Below are positions 28,073-36,658 of a stretch of 64,000 nt of DNA, piece after piece; within the stretch, counting starts at the first letter, position 1; every line of letters starts with the position of its first letter. The notes beneath the pieces were generated by a model. It was not told the origin of the DNA and did no database searches. It saw nothing but the letters and a program-made list of their open reading frames with translations. A program made the position numbers and the translations under genes. Origin of the DNA: Chthoniobacterales bacterium (GTDB lineage: Bacteria > Verrucomicrobiota > Verrucomicrobiia > Chthoniobacterales > UBA10450); NCBI GenBank assembly GCA_035274845.1, contig DATENU010000007.1:103120-167119 (forward strand), given 5' to 3'.

Positions 28073-30367
28073 TTGAAGCGACCACGATTCCTGATCCTTC
28101 GATGTAGTTTGGTCTTCTGCGGCGTAGTCGGCCCCTTGGACGCTCAGATCAACACAGGAGCAGACTACGTTCGGCAGTCATCCCAACCCGCGGCCATGAG
28201 CAGCGTTCAACATATCATTTGGGTGTGGTTTGAGAACAGAGAGTCGTCAGCCATCACTGCCGCGACTGCGCCCTATTTTGCGAGCTTCGCGCTCGCCCAC
28301 GTGAACTTTACGAACTTTTACGGGATTACGCATCCTTCGCAGCCTAACTACCTGGATGCCTATTCCGGCTCGGCTCAAGGCGTGACCGGCGATGGATATG
28401 CGACCTTTCCGGCTGCGGTTGATAATCTGGCTAACCAGCTGAACGCCGCGGGAAAGTCATGGCGCGTTTATGCGCAGAACTATCCCGGTGGCTGCTCTGA
28501 CGTCCAAACATTCGCGGATGGGCTCACCGATGGCCCGGGCGTTACCGGAACCTACGTCCGAAAGCACAATCCCGCGATCAGCTTTGAAAACGTCCGGCTC
28601 AATCCAGCTCAATGCGCCAATATTCAGCGGCTGGCGAATTTCGATCCGACCGTAAACGTTGCCTTCGTCGTCCCCAATATGATTAACGACATGCACGATG
28701 GCACAACGGCTCAAGGCGACGCCTTTCTTCAGGCCTTCGTGCCGTTGGTAACGGCGAGCCCGGACTGGGCGCATACGCTTCTTATCGTCTCCTTCGACGA
28801 GGGAACGACGAGCGTAAACGGCGGTGGACACATCTACACCGCCGCGGCCGCACCCTGGCTGGCTCCCGCAACGGTCGGCACAACTTACAACCATTTTAAC
28901 GTCCTGCGGACAATCGAGGAAGTATATGGACTCCCGTTCCTCGGAAGCGCTGCGACCGCCACCGCCATGACCGAACTGCTGCCTGCGGCGACGACACCAA
29001 CACCAACGCCGACGGCAACTCCTACACCAACACCCAGACCCAGCCCAACACCAACGCCATCACCGGGTCCGGCCACGCACTTGGAGGTCGTTGCTCCATC
29101 GGAGGTGATAATGTTCAACGGGTTTAATTTCACGGTCAGAGCCCTCGACCGATCGAACAATACCGTCACCGGCTACACTGGCACGGTCCACTTTACGACC
29201 ACCAGCCAGCAGGCTCTGCTACCACCGGATGGAACCTTAACAAACGGGTTCCGCACCTTTAGCGCCGATCTTCAAACAATAGGAATCCAGACGATCACGG
29301 CCACCGACACGGTGAACGCTTCGATCACCGGTACGAGCAATGATATTCTGGTGCGATCCGATCAACCGCCGACTCCGACCGCGACGGCGACTCCAACGTC
29401 GACTCCTTCCGCGACCCCTGCACCATCCACGCCCACTCCCACGGCGACTCCGACTTCTACGCCCACTCCTACCGCGACTCCGGCCTCTACGTCCACGGCA
29501 ACACCTTCCTCCACCGCGACGCCAACAAACACGCCGGCCCCTACCGCTACGCCTTCGCCTACGCCCGCCGCCGCGTCCCGGGCCGTCAACCTGTCGACCC
29601 GAATGAAGATTCTGACCGGTGACAACGTGGGTATCGGCGGATTCATCATCACCGGGACCGGGACGAAACATGTCTTGATCCGGGCCCTGGGGCCTTCGCT
29701 CAGTCAGTTTGGTGTTCCTGATCCGCTGGCTGATCCCGTTCTCGAGCTGCATGGATCCAGCGGTTTTGTCGCGATCGTTAACGACAACTGGAAAGACGAC
29801 CCGGTCCAGAGCGTCCTGATCGAGGCGACCGGCCTCCAGCCAACCAACGACTTCGAGTCGGCGATCGAGGCGAGACTGGACCCCGGACAATACACCGCTG
29901 TCGCGAGTGGAAAGAACAACACGACAGGTGTCGGCTTGATCGAAGTTTACGATCTCGCTGCCGGTGACCTATCGAAACTGGGCAACATCAGCACACGAGC
30001 TTTTGTCAGTACGGGAAACGACATTGTTATCGCCGGTTTCATTCTCGGCGGGAACAACAGCGCCCCGGATCGAGTGATCGTCCGCGGAATCGGTCCGAGT
30101 CTGGTTTCCTCCGGCGTGACCAATCCGCTCTCAGATCCGACCCTGGAGCTTCGCGACAACAATGGATCGCTTCTGTTCGCCAATAATGATTGGCAGGAGA
30201 ACTCCGCGCAGGCGAAGGAACTGATCAACGCGGGCCTGGCACCGACCAATAATCTCGAATCGGCTATCGCCGCGACGTTGCCGCCCGGACTCTACACCGC
30301 GCTCCTGGCGGGTGCGAACAACGGCACAGGCGTTGGCCTGGTCGAAGTTTACGATCGCGGGCCATAA
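28073..30367 (+). CDS. Secreted phosphoesterase-family protein (phospholipase C / acid phosphatase type) with shared A/B tail
   Basis: The start is TTG at 28073, 11 bases after the previous stop. No ATG precedes the signal peptide (MKRPRFLILRCS onward). The product is 764 residues. Residues about 40-305 match the phosphoesterase family that includes bacterial phospholipase C and AcpA-type phosphatases: HIIWVWFENRES carries the metal-binding Glu-Asn, THPSQPNYL the substrate loop, and IVSFDEG and GGGH the C-terminal metal ligands. An Ig-like domain (334-428), a long Thr-Pro/Ala-Thr linker, and modules A (503-630) and B (632-764) follow. It is predicted to hydrolyse phosphate esters outside the cytoplasm, substrate unknown. 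It is the only cargo in the tail-bearing group with a recognisable enzyme active site. Confidence 0.9.
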   Translation: MKRPRFLILRCSLVFCGVVGPLDAQINTGADYVRQSSQPAAMSSVQHIIWVWFENRESSAITAATAPYFASFALAHVNFTNFYGITHPSQPNYLDAYSGSAQGVTGDGYATFPAAVDNLANQLNAAGKSWRVYAQNYPGGCSDVQTFADGLTDGPGVTGTYVRKHNPAISFENVRLNPAQCANIQRLANFDPTVNVAFVVPNMINDMHDGTTAQGDAFLQAFVPLVTASPDWAHTLLIVSFDEGTTSVNGGGHIYTAAAAPWLAPATVGTTYNHFNVLRTIEEVYGLPFLGSAATATAMTELLPAATTPTPTPTATPTPTPRPSPTPTPSPGPATHLEVVAPSEVIMFNGFNFTVRALDRSNNTVTGYTGTVHFTTTSQQALLPPDGTLTNGFRTFSADLQTIGIQTITATDTVNASITGTSNDILVRSDQPPTPTATATPTSTPSATPAPSTPTPTATPTSTPTPTATPASTSTATPSSTATPTNTPAPTATPSPTPAAASRAVNLSTRMKILTGDNVGIGGFIITGTGTKHVLIRALGPSLSQFGVPDPLADPVLELHGSSGFVAIVNDNWKDDPVQSVLIEATGLQPTNDFESAIEARLDPGQYTAVASGKNNTTGVGLIEVYDLAAGDLSKLGNISTRAFVSTGNDIVIAGFILGGNNSAPDRVIVRGIGPSLVSSGVTNPLSDPTLELRDNNGSLLFANNDWQENSAQAKELINAGLAPTNNLESAIAATLPPGLYTALLAGANNGTGVGLVEVYDRGP

Positions 30368-30398
30368 TTCGTCTCTGTTCCTCGATGGGATTTGAAGC

Positions 30399-30428
30399 TT
30401 GCCCGAACGAATACGCCGGGACTATAAA
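30399..30428 (+). promoter_or_regulatory. Candidate promoter TTGCCC-N18-TATAAA
   Basis: TTGCCC (30399-30404), 18 bases, TATAAA (30423-30428), 23 bases before the ATG at 30452. It has the same box pair and spacing as the promoter before 25317. Confidence 0.55.
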
Positions 30429-30451
30429 TTAATCGCGCGTAGGAATTTCTC

Positions 30452-33403
30452 ATGACCTCTCGGATCCCAGCTGTCGTTGTCGCTGGGATCACGTTGCTTG
30501 CGACGGCCGTTGTCTTGCGCAACAGCTCCGGGCAATCTTCCTCCCGAGCGGAAACGAGTGTCCCGGAAGTTTTCAATTCGGGGCCCGATATCATTACCGG
30601 AGATATCGGTGAAGCGGGAGGCCTGACCCAGTTTGGAAGTAGCGGAACCCAGGTCGGCCTGGGCATGAGCACGACTGGTTGCAACGCCGGAAATCAGCTC
30701 GTGAATTTTTTTGCGATGCCGTCGACGAATCATCCGGTCATTCCCCACAATCTTTATCGAATGAGCGGCGGACAGAATAACGACGACCGTTTCGAGCAGA
30801 TCGGCCAGTCCTGGGCGAAGCACGCATTTGGGGCGGCCCAATTTGACCGCTGTTTTGTCTGTAACCCCGGGGGCGACTTTACCCATCTGGGGGTTGGCTG
30901 TTCCGACACTTATGCAGCCGATCAAAACGCAAACCAAAGCGATCTCGGTTCGCGAGCCTTGATCAATCCATTTACCGGCGTCTTCCAATCGAACGCCCGT
31001 GACCACACGGGCCATGTTCATTCGGGCACGTCACATCTCGTTCTGGTGGAAGCAAGCGACCTGGATACCAGCCAAAACCCGGGAGCAACTTACTACGCCG
31101 AAGTTCAATACATCTCTTCGGACGAGTACGCCTGGTGCCAGTCCCATCCCGGGGAATGCAACATGTACAACAATGCTTCCTATCGCCGCTTCAATGTCAG
31201 CGGCACCAGCAGTTTTACTTTTACGCCGGCGGGAAACGCGGTGCGAATGGCGGCGGCCATCAAGGCCTGGACCGGAGCCACGATCGTTCCGATTGAACCC
31301 GCGCCTGGAACTGATGGGCGCGCGTTCATTGCCTACAAAGTAACCGGGCCGGTTGCCGGCATCTGGCATTATGAGTATGCGATCTACAACGAAAACCTCG
31401 ACCGGGCGATCCAATCCTTCTCCATCCCCCTGGGATGTGCGATCACGCTGAGCAACGTCGGGTTTCACGCACCGCTTAATCACCCTGGCTTCCCAAATGA
31501 CGGAACCCAGGGCGACGCAGGATTCAGCAATGCCCCCTGGAGCTCGAATCAGACTGCCGCCGAGATAGCCTGGAGTTCGGAGACCTTTGTCCAGAACCAG
31601 AATGCAAACGCCATCCGCTGGGGCACGTTGTATAATTTTCGATTCGATTCCGACCGTTCGCCGCTGTTTGGAATGGCCACGATTGGTTTCTTCAAAACTG
31701 GAACACCAGCCATGGTCGGGATCGTGGGACCGAACGCCTGCAATGTGAGCCCGTCGCCAACTCCCACGCCCGTTCCCGCAACCCCAACCCCAACGCCTCC
31801 TCCTACTCCCACGCCGGTCCCGGTGCCGAGCCCGCTCCAGCCTCCCGGTGGAAACGGCAAGATCGCCTTTGTCAGAGCCCAGGAAATCTACGTGATGGAT
31901 GCCGACGGCGGAAACCCGATCAACATCACGAACCGGCCGCCGTCAAATGATAACGGGCCGGCCTGGTCGCCGGACGGCAATAAGATTGCATTTTCGAGCA
32001 ACCGGAGTGGTCAGGAGTTCATCTATGTGATGAATACAAACGGCTCGAACCCGGTTCGCGTGGGGACGTTCTGGCGGCGCAATCCGAGTTGGTCACCGGA
32101 TGGCGCCAAGATCGCCTGTGACGACGGCAGCAATATCTACGTAATGAATGCCAATGGCACCAATGAAGTGGCGCTGACCTCGCAAGCCTCGGGCTCCTAC
32201 TCATCTCAATACCCAGCTTGGTCGCCTGACGGCGGCAAGATCGCATTTGTCGCGCGGCGTCCCGGTTTCCAACCGAATATCTATGTGATGAATGCGGATG
32301 GCTCGAATCAGACGGATCTCACCCAGAGCGCTACCGAGGCAGCTAACCCCGCCTGGTCACCGGATGGGACCAGGATCGCCTACACCAAAAAGGGTGGCAT
32401 TTTCGTGATGAGCGCCTACGGCACCAACCGGACCCTCCTCCCGAACACGGAAGCCTGTTACGAACCCGCCTGGTCGCCGGATGGAACGAAAATCCTGGCC
32501 ACGAGGAGCGAGGGCATCTTCGTGATGAATGCCGACGGCTCCAATCAGGCCGCTATCACGAGCAATTCGTTCCATGACTCCGGGCCAAGCTGGCAACGAA
32601 TTGCGCCACCCCCTCCTGTCCCGGGACAAGCCGTTAATCTTTCGACGCGCATGCGGGTTCAGACCGGTGACAACGTGGGCATTGGCGGGCTCATCGTTAC
32701 CGGGACTGCCCCGAAACATGTGCTCCTTCGAGCCATCGGTCCTTCCTTGGCCCAGTTTGGAATCCCGAACGCAATGGCTGATCCGACCCTCGAATTATTT
32801 GGAGCCGATCCAGCTCCCATCGCCTCGAATAATGATTGGCGAGATACTCAGGAGGCCGCGATCCAGGCATCAGGCCTGGCGCCGGCCAACAATTTGGAAT
32901 CGGCGATCGACGTGACGCTGCCCCCGGGAAACTATACGGCGGTGTTAAAAGGTAATGGCGATACTATCGGTGTCGCCGTGGTTGAAACCTACGATCTCGA
33001 TCAAGGGACCGGGAAACTGGGCAACATCAGCACCCGCGCCCTGGTGGGAATCGGCAGCGACATTGCCATCGCTGGATTCATTTTGGGACACAACACCGGT
33101 TCGGACCGCGTCGTCATCCGCGGCATTGGTCCCAGCCTTGCTTCATCCGGCGTGGCGAATCCCTTGCCTGATCCAATGCTGGAGTTGCGAGACAGCAATG
33201 GATCGCTCCTCATCGCCAACAATAACTGGCAGGACGATTCTGCCCAGGCGGCGGATCTGGTCAAAGCGGGCTTGGCGCCCACCAACGACCTCGAATCCGG
33301 CATCTCGGCGACGCTGCCGCCGGGACTCTATACCGCGCTGCTCTCCGGGGTGAACAACGGCACGGGCGTTGGCCTCGTCGAAGTTTACGACCGCGGCCAA
33401 TAG
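30452..33403 (+). CDS. Secreted protein with unrecognised N-terminal domain, PD40 propeller and shared A/B tail
   Basis: The product is 983 residues with signal peptide about 1-30. Residues 30-430 are homologous to the unrecognised domain of the gene at 25317 along its whole length (EVFNSGPD, LGVGCSDTY, DHTGHVHSGTSH, NHPGFPNDG, NAIRWGTLYNFRFDS). Here the domain is followed by a Thr-Pro linker and six PD40/TolB-type blades (468-718; five WSPDG motifs and a closing SWQRIAP) instead of the MAM-like domain. Modules A (728-850) and B (853-983) follow after a very short PPPPVPG link. It is likely extracellular, with no enzyme motif. The two paralogues flank the phosphoesterase gene, which suggests duplication of one gene around it, or insertion between them. 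Confidence 0.88.
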   Translation: MTSRIPAVVVAGITLLATAVVLRNSSGQSSSRAETSVPEVFNSGPDIITGDIGEAGGLTQFGSSGTQVGLGMSTTGCNAGNQLVNFFAMPSTNHPVIPHNLYRMSGGQNNDDRFEQIGQSWAKHAFGAAQFDRCFVCNPGGDFTHLGVGCSDTYAADQNANQSDLGSRALINPFTGVFQSNARDHTGHVHSGTSHLVLVEASDLDTSQNPGATYYAEVQYISSDEYAWCQSHPGECNMYNNASYRRFNVSGTSSFTFTPAGNAVRMAAAIKAWTGATIVPIEPAPGTDGRAFIAYKVTGPVAGIWHYEYAIYNENLDRAIQSFSIPLGCAITLSNVGFHAPLNHPGFPNDGTQGDAGFSNAPWSSNQTAAEIAWSSETFVQNQNANAIRWGTLYNFRFDSDRSPLFGMATIGFFKTGTPAMVGIVGPNACNVSPSPTPTPVPATPTPTPPPTPTPVPVPSPLQPPGGNGKIAFVRAQEIYVMDADGGNPINITNRPPSNDNGPAWSPDGNKIAFSSNRSGQEFIYVMNTNGSNPVRVGTFWRRNPSWSPDGAKIACDDGSNIYVMNANGTNEVALTSQASGSYSSQYPAWSPDGGKIAFVARRPGFQPNIYVMNADGSNQTDLTQSATEAANPAWSPDGTRIAYTKKGGIFVMSAYGTNRTLLPNTEACYEPAWSPDGTKILATRSEGIFVMNADGSNQAAITSNSFHDSGPSWQRIAPPPPVPGQAVNLSTRMRVQTGDNVGIGGLIVTGTAPKHVLLRAIGPSLAQFGIPNAMADPTLELFGADPAPIASNNDWRDTQEAAIQASGLAPANNLESAIDVTLPPGNYTAVLKGNGDTIGVAVVETYDLDQGTGKLGNISTRALVGIGSDIAIAGFILGHNTGSDRVVIRGIGPSLASSGVANPLPDPMLELRDSNGSLLIANNNWQDDSAQAADLVKAGLAPTNDLESGISATLPPGLYTALLSGVNNGTGVGLVEVYDRGQ

Positions 33404-33426
33404 TCCGAGCGGGAGCCGGGATCCAT

Positions 33427-33548
33427 CTGTAGCGGCGGTCTCGGACCGCCCGTCTGTAGCGGCGGTCTCCAGACCGCCCGTTTGTAGCGGCGGTCTCAGA
33501 CCGCCGAACGTTTGTATGCAAGGCGACGGTCTGAGACCGCCGCTACAG
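33427..33548. repeat. Cluster of four GCGGTCT palindromes between convergent genes
   Basis: Three head-to-tail copies of TGTAGCGGCGGTCTC(A/G)GACCGCC (starting 33428, 33456 and 33483) are followed by one inverted copy (33525-33548) ending CCGCTACAG. Each is a near-perfect hairpin. The cluster fills the gap between the convergent genes ending at 33403 and 33573, where it could stop transcription from both sides. Single copies occur at 39058, 40410, 58178 and 58918. Confidence 0.8.
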
Positions 33549-33572
33549 GTCCCGGCTACAAGCGAAACCTTC

Positions 33573-35843
33573 TTAATGCTGGTTGTAAATTTCCACCAGG
33601 CCTATGCCGGTGGTGTCGTTCAATCCACCCAGTAACACGGTGTAGAACCCGGGCGGCAGCGATGCCGCAATCGCCGATTCACGACTGTTGGACGGCGCCA
33701 AACCAGCCGCGGTGATCGCCGCGGCCTGCACCGGGTTGTCCTGCCAGTCGTCGTTCGTCAGGATCAGGGTTCCGTTTTCGTCGCGCAATTCCAGAGTCGG
33801 GTTAGCGAGCACCGCGCTGGTGGGGAAGAAGGTCGGCGCCAGGCTTGGCCCAATCCCGCGCACGATCACGCTGTCGAGCGTGGTCCCCTCGCCCAGCACC
33901 ATGCCGGCGATAACGATGTTGTTGCCGGTGTCGACAAAGGCACGCGTACTAATGTTTTCCAAATTCGAGGCCGCGTCCGGACTGAGATCGTAAAGCTCGA
34001 CCAGGCCAATGCCCGAAGTGTTATTTTTACCCCGCAATACCGCCGTGTAGGCGCCGGGCGCGAGCGTTGCGTCGATGGCTGATTCGAGATCATGGGTGGG
34101 AGCCAGTCCGGTGGCTTCGATCGCCATCGCCTGAGTGTCTCTCCAATTGTCGTTGATTACCGTGACGAACCCGCTCGGCCCGTGGAGCTCGAGAATCGGA
34201 TCCGCCAGCACGTCCGTAAGATTGAAGCGGATCAGCGATGGCCCGATTCCCCGGACGATGATGTGCTTGGGCGCGGTTCCGGAAATAATGAACCCGCCGA
34301 TCGCGACTTTGTCTCCCGCCTGAACTCGCATTCGCGTGGAGAGATTTTCCGGCCGGGTCACCGATGGGGTGGGCGTGGGTGTCGCCGTGGGGCTGGGCGT
34401 TGCTGTGGCCGTCGGCGCGGGAGTCGGTGTCGCCGTTGGCGCGGGTGTCGGAGTCGAAGTGGGAGCGGGCGTAGGCGTCGCCGTTGGTGCAGGTGTTGGA
34501 GTCGGAGTGGGAGCGGGCGTAGGCGTAGCCGTTGGTGCAGGTGTTGGAGTCGGAGTGGGAGCGGGCGTGGGTGTGGGTGTGGGCGTAGCCGTCGGAGCCG
34601 GCGTTGGTGTTGGTGTCGGCGTCGCCGTCGGGACGGGCGTAGGAGTCGGAGTTGGTGCTGTGACCACCACCGATTCGTTGGGATCATTGCACGAAGTAGC
34701 CGTCGCCACGTTGTTATCGTCTCCACTGTAAACAGCCACGAAACGATAGGTCCCCGGCTGGGCCGGTGTGAACGAACCGGACGGGTAGGATCCGTCCCCG
34801 CTCACGCTGACGATCGAGCTGAACGCTTCCGCACCGCCGCAGTTGGCATCGTCCGGACCATAGACAAGGAAAGTGATGGAGCCGGTCGCATTGGCTCCGC
34901 CGGTCAGCATGGCGGTGTCGGAAATATTGCCGCCGAGCGGCACGGATGGAGACGCCATCGTCGTCAACGTCGGGGCCGCGGAGACCACGATGGTGGACAC
35001 GTCAGAATTGTTGTTTTCTTCGTTGTCGTCCGACGACGCAGAAACTGAAGCCCTGTTCGTGTAGACAGTGCCCGTTGGAGTTTTCGGGGGGATGTGACCG
35101 ACCAGGGTAAAATTGCCGGTGGCTCCCGCGGCAAAGTTTGTGTTCGTGCAGGTGACGGTCCCCCCGGCGCCGGCCGGCGGCGTGGTGCAAGTCCATCCCG
35201 CTGGAGAGGTCAGCATTACAAAAGTCATGTTTCCAGGAAGCGTGTCGTCCAGTTCCGCGTCGGTGGCGGCGTCCGGTCCGCCATTAGATACCTGGATCGT
35301 GTAGGTCACATTCGAGTTTTGAAGAGCCTGTAGGTTACCAGTCTTCTTCACGCTGAGATCGGCGTGGGGGGTGGGGATGAGAGTTACGGCAGTCGCGGTA
35401 TTGTTTTCTTCATTCGGATCTTCAGTCGCCGAGCTGACGGTCGCGACATTCGTGATGAAAGTTCCCGGCGCTGTCCCCGGATCAATGTTCACCACGAGAG
35501 TAAAAGTGTCGTCGCCCCCGGCAGAAAAGTCCTTGTTCGAACAGGTGACGCTCCCTGTTTCGCCAGGCATCGGGGTACTGCAGCCCCAGGCAATGGGGGA
35601 ACTGAGCGAGACGAAGGTGGTATTGGCCGGTAGCTGGTCGAACAACTGGGGGGCGACGGCGGTGTTCGGACCGTTATTGATAAAGTGAATCGTATAACTG
35701 ATGTTCGAACCTGCGGTCGCTGTCGCCGGCCCATCCTTGGTTACCGACAAATCCGCCTGCTGAGGATTGCCCGCTCGCAGGCCGGTGATCGAAAAGATGA
35801 GGATAAGAGCTGCAATGAGGGAAAAATGGGGTCGGGTTTTCAT
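33573..35843 (-). CDS. Secreted DUF11 / Ig-like protein with shared A/B tail
   Basis: I take the ATG at 35843 ([15 protein letters not shown]), which opens a good signal peptide. The frame continues upstream to 36452 but there overlaps the two small Cys-rich genes on the same strand in another frame and has no signal. The product is 756 residues: two DUF11 repeats (ADLSVTKDG.. and ADLSVKKTG.., each with NGP and ENN motifs), an Ig-like domain (about 270-390), an unusually long and regular Thr-Pro-Ala linker, then modules A and B ending VEIYNQH. It is an extracellular structural or adhesive protein by domain content. It is the only member of the first cluster on the minus strand. The linker code produces long spurious frames on the opposite strand. 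Confidence 0.88.
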   Translation of the reverse strand: MKTRPHFSLIAALILIFSITGLRAGNPQQADLSVTKDGPATATAGSNISYTIHFINNGPNTAVAPQLFDQLPANTTFVSLSSPIAWGCSTPMPGETGSVTCSNKDFSAGGDDTFTLVVNIDPGTAPGTFITNVATVSSATEDPNEENNTATAVTLIPTPHADLSVKKTGNLQALQNSNVTYTIQVSNGGPDAATDAELDDTLPGNMTFVMLTSPAGWTCTTPPAGAGGTVTCTNTNFAAGATGNFTLVGHIPPKTPTGTVYTNRASVSASSDDNEENNNSDVSTIVVSAAPTLTTMASPSVPLGGNISDTAMLTGGANATGSITFLVYGPDDANCGGAEAFSSIVSVSGDGSYPSGSFTPAQPGTYRFVAVYSGDDNNVATATSCNDPNESVVVTAPTPTPTPVPTATPTPTPTPAPTATPTPTPTPAPTPTPTPAPTATPTPAPTPTPTPAPTATPTPAPTSTPTPAPTATPTPAPTATATPSPTATPTPTPSVTRPENLSTRMRVQAGDKVAIGGFIISGTAPKHIIVRGIGPSLIRFNLTDVLADPILELHGPSGFVTVINDNWRDTQAMAIEATGLAPTHDLESAIDATLAPGAYTAVLRGKNNTSGIGLVELYDLSPDAASNLENISTRAFVDTGNNIVIAGMVLGEGTTLDSVIVRGIGPSLAPTFFPTSAVLANPTLELRDENGTLILTNDDWQDNPVQAAAITAAGLAPSNSRESAIAASLPPGFYTVLLGGLNDTTGIGLVEIYNQH

Positions 35844-35917
35844 TTTGATTTTTAGCCGCAAATCGGCATGAAACCATCTGGCGATTCCCGGGATTGTCGA
35901 GGAGAAGTTCTCGCCCG

Positions 35918-35946
35918 TTGTAGCGGAGGCTGTCATCAGCCGCAGA
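35918..35946. repeat. Single REP-like palindrome
   Basis: TTGTAGCGGAGGCTGTCATCAGCC has the TGTAGCGG entry of the GCGGTCT palindrome family and a GGCTG/CAGCC stem. It lies in the gap between the DUF11 protein gene and the second small Cys-rich gene. Confidence 0.45.
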
Positions 35947-35986
35947 CTTTGCGCCCTCGTGCGCGTGGTGACACGCGCCTCTACAC

Positions 35987-36184
35987 CTACGCCGTCAGGA
36001 CGAGCGCACCGCAGCGCCAGCAGGTGAACCACTCCCAGCCTGGCTCCACGACGTTGGAGGTGCCGTCGTTCCAGCAGGTGTAGGTCATCCTCTTCGAGCG
36101 CGGCCCGGCCTCGGATTGAGGTCCGCCGTCTTTTGCACCCGGCCCCCCCGGTCTTTCTGGTTTCTTGCCTGTCGTGTCGCCCAT
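35987..36184 (-). CDS. 65-residue Cys-rich small protein (copy 2)
   Basis: The start is ATG at 36184 ([13 protein letters not shown]), with GGGAAGGAA about 8 bases upstream; the longer frame from 36250 adds a prefix absent from the paralogue. The protein is exactly 65 residues, as is its neighbour. A Lys/Gly/Pro-rich polar half is followed by a conserved C-terminal half with YTCWNDG (Cys37) and [12 protein letters not shown] (Cys55, Cys58). CWRC resembles a zinc knuckle. With only three Cys per chain, metal binding would need a fourth ligand or dimerisation. There is no signal peptide. Function is unknown and I do not recognise the family. Confidence 0.7.
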   Translation of the reverse strand: MGDTTGKKPERPGGPGAKDGGPQSEAGPRSKRMTYTCWNDGTSNVVEPGWEWFTCWRCGALVLTA

Positions 36185-36285
36185 AAATTTTTCCTTCCCT
36201 GGCCTCGCAGCTTGCCCTGCAAACCGCGAAGGCAAGGAAGCGCAGGGCATTGAACCCTGCTCTTCCGCTACCTAACCTAAATTGC

Positions 36286-36483
36286 TTAGGTGTAATTGAG
36301 CGCGCCGCAACGCCAGCACGTGAACCACTTCCAGCTTGGATCGATGTAGTTCCCGGCGCCGTCATTGAAGCATGTGTAAAGCAGCTGTCGCGAACGACCG
36401 CCCGCTTCACCGGCATCCGCGCCTTTTTCCGCTCCGCCGCCGCCCTGATCATCGGGTTTCTTACCAGCTTTTTCGTCAGCCAT
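36286..36483 (-). CDS. 65-residue Cys-rich small protein (copy 1)
   Basis: The start is ATG at 36483 ([13 protein letters not shown]), preceded by an AGAAAGG ribosome-binding site. It has 65 residues, like the copy 102 bases downstream. The polar N-terminal half (Gly/Ala/Glu/Lys) is variable. The C-terminal half is conserved between copies: YTCFNDG (Cys38), then [12 protein letters not shown] (Cys56, Cys59). The pattern of a variable charged linker plus an aromatic/Cys patch suggests a tiny cytoplasmic metal-binding or partner-binding protein, which is inference only. It lies directly upstream of its paralogue, and the pair may be one transcription unit. Confidence 0.7.
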   Translation of the reverse strand: MADEKAGKKPDDQGGGGAEKGADAGEAGGRSRQLLYTCFNDGAGNYIDPSWKWFTCWRCGALNYT

Positions 36484-36658
36484 AACTAATTTACCTTTCT
36501 TTCTGTTGTTGTTTTCGACTCGCCATCACATCACTCGATGCAGCGGCAAATTTTCTGTTTTCTCTCGTGGCGCTTCAAGACCTTTTCGCCCCGCTTGTCG
36601 CACCAACTCTCTTAAGACTGATAGGCTCGCTCCTCTTGCAAATATTTTGATCCTCGGC

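Noticed and set aside
33427..33548. Regularly spaced palindromes that superficially resemble a CRISPR array
   Set aside because: Units are 27-28 bases apart with essentially no spacer, one is inverted, no cas genes are present, and the same unit occurs singly elsewhere.
34092..35048. Long plus-strand frames (318 residues and others) opposite the DUF11 protein gene, full of GVGVG and Arg/Ser repeats
   Set aside because: They are the antisense reading of the Thr-Pro linker and beta-domain code. Compositions are implausible, and the minus-strand gene has signal peptide, domains and tail.
35844..36452. N-terminal extension of the DUF11 gene frame to 36452
   Set aside because: It would overlap both small Cys-rich genes on the same strand and displace the signal peptide; no conservation of the extension is visible.
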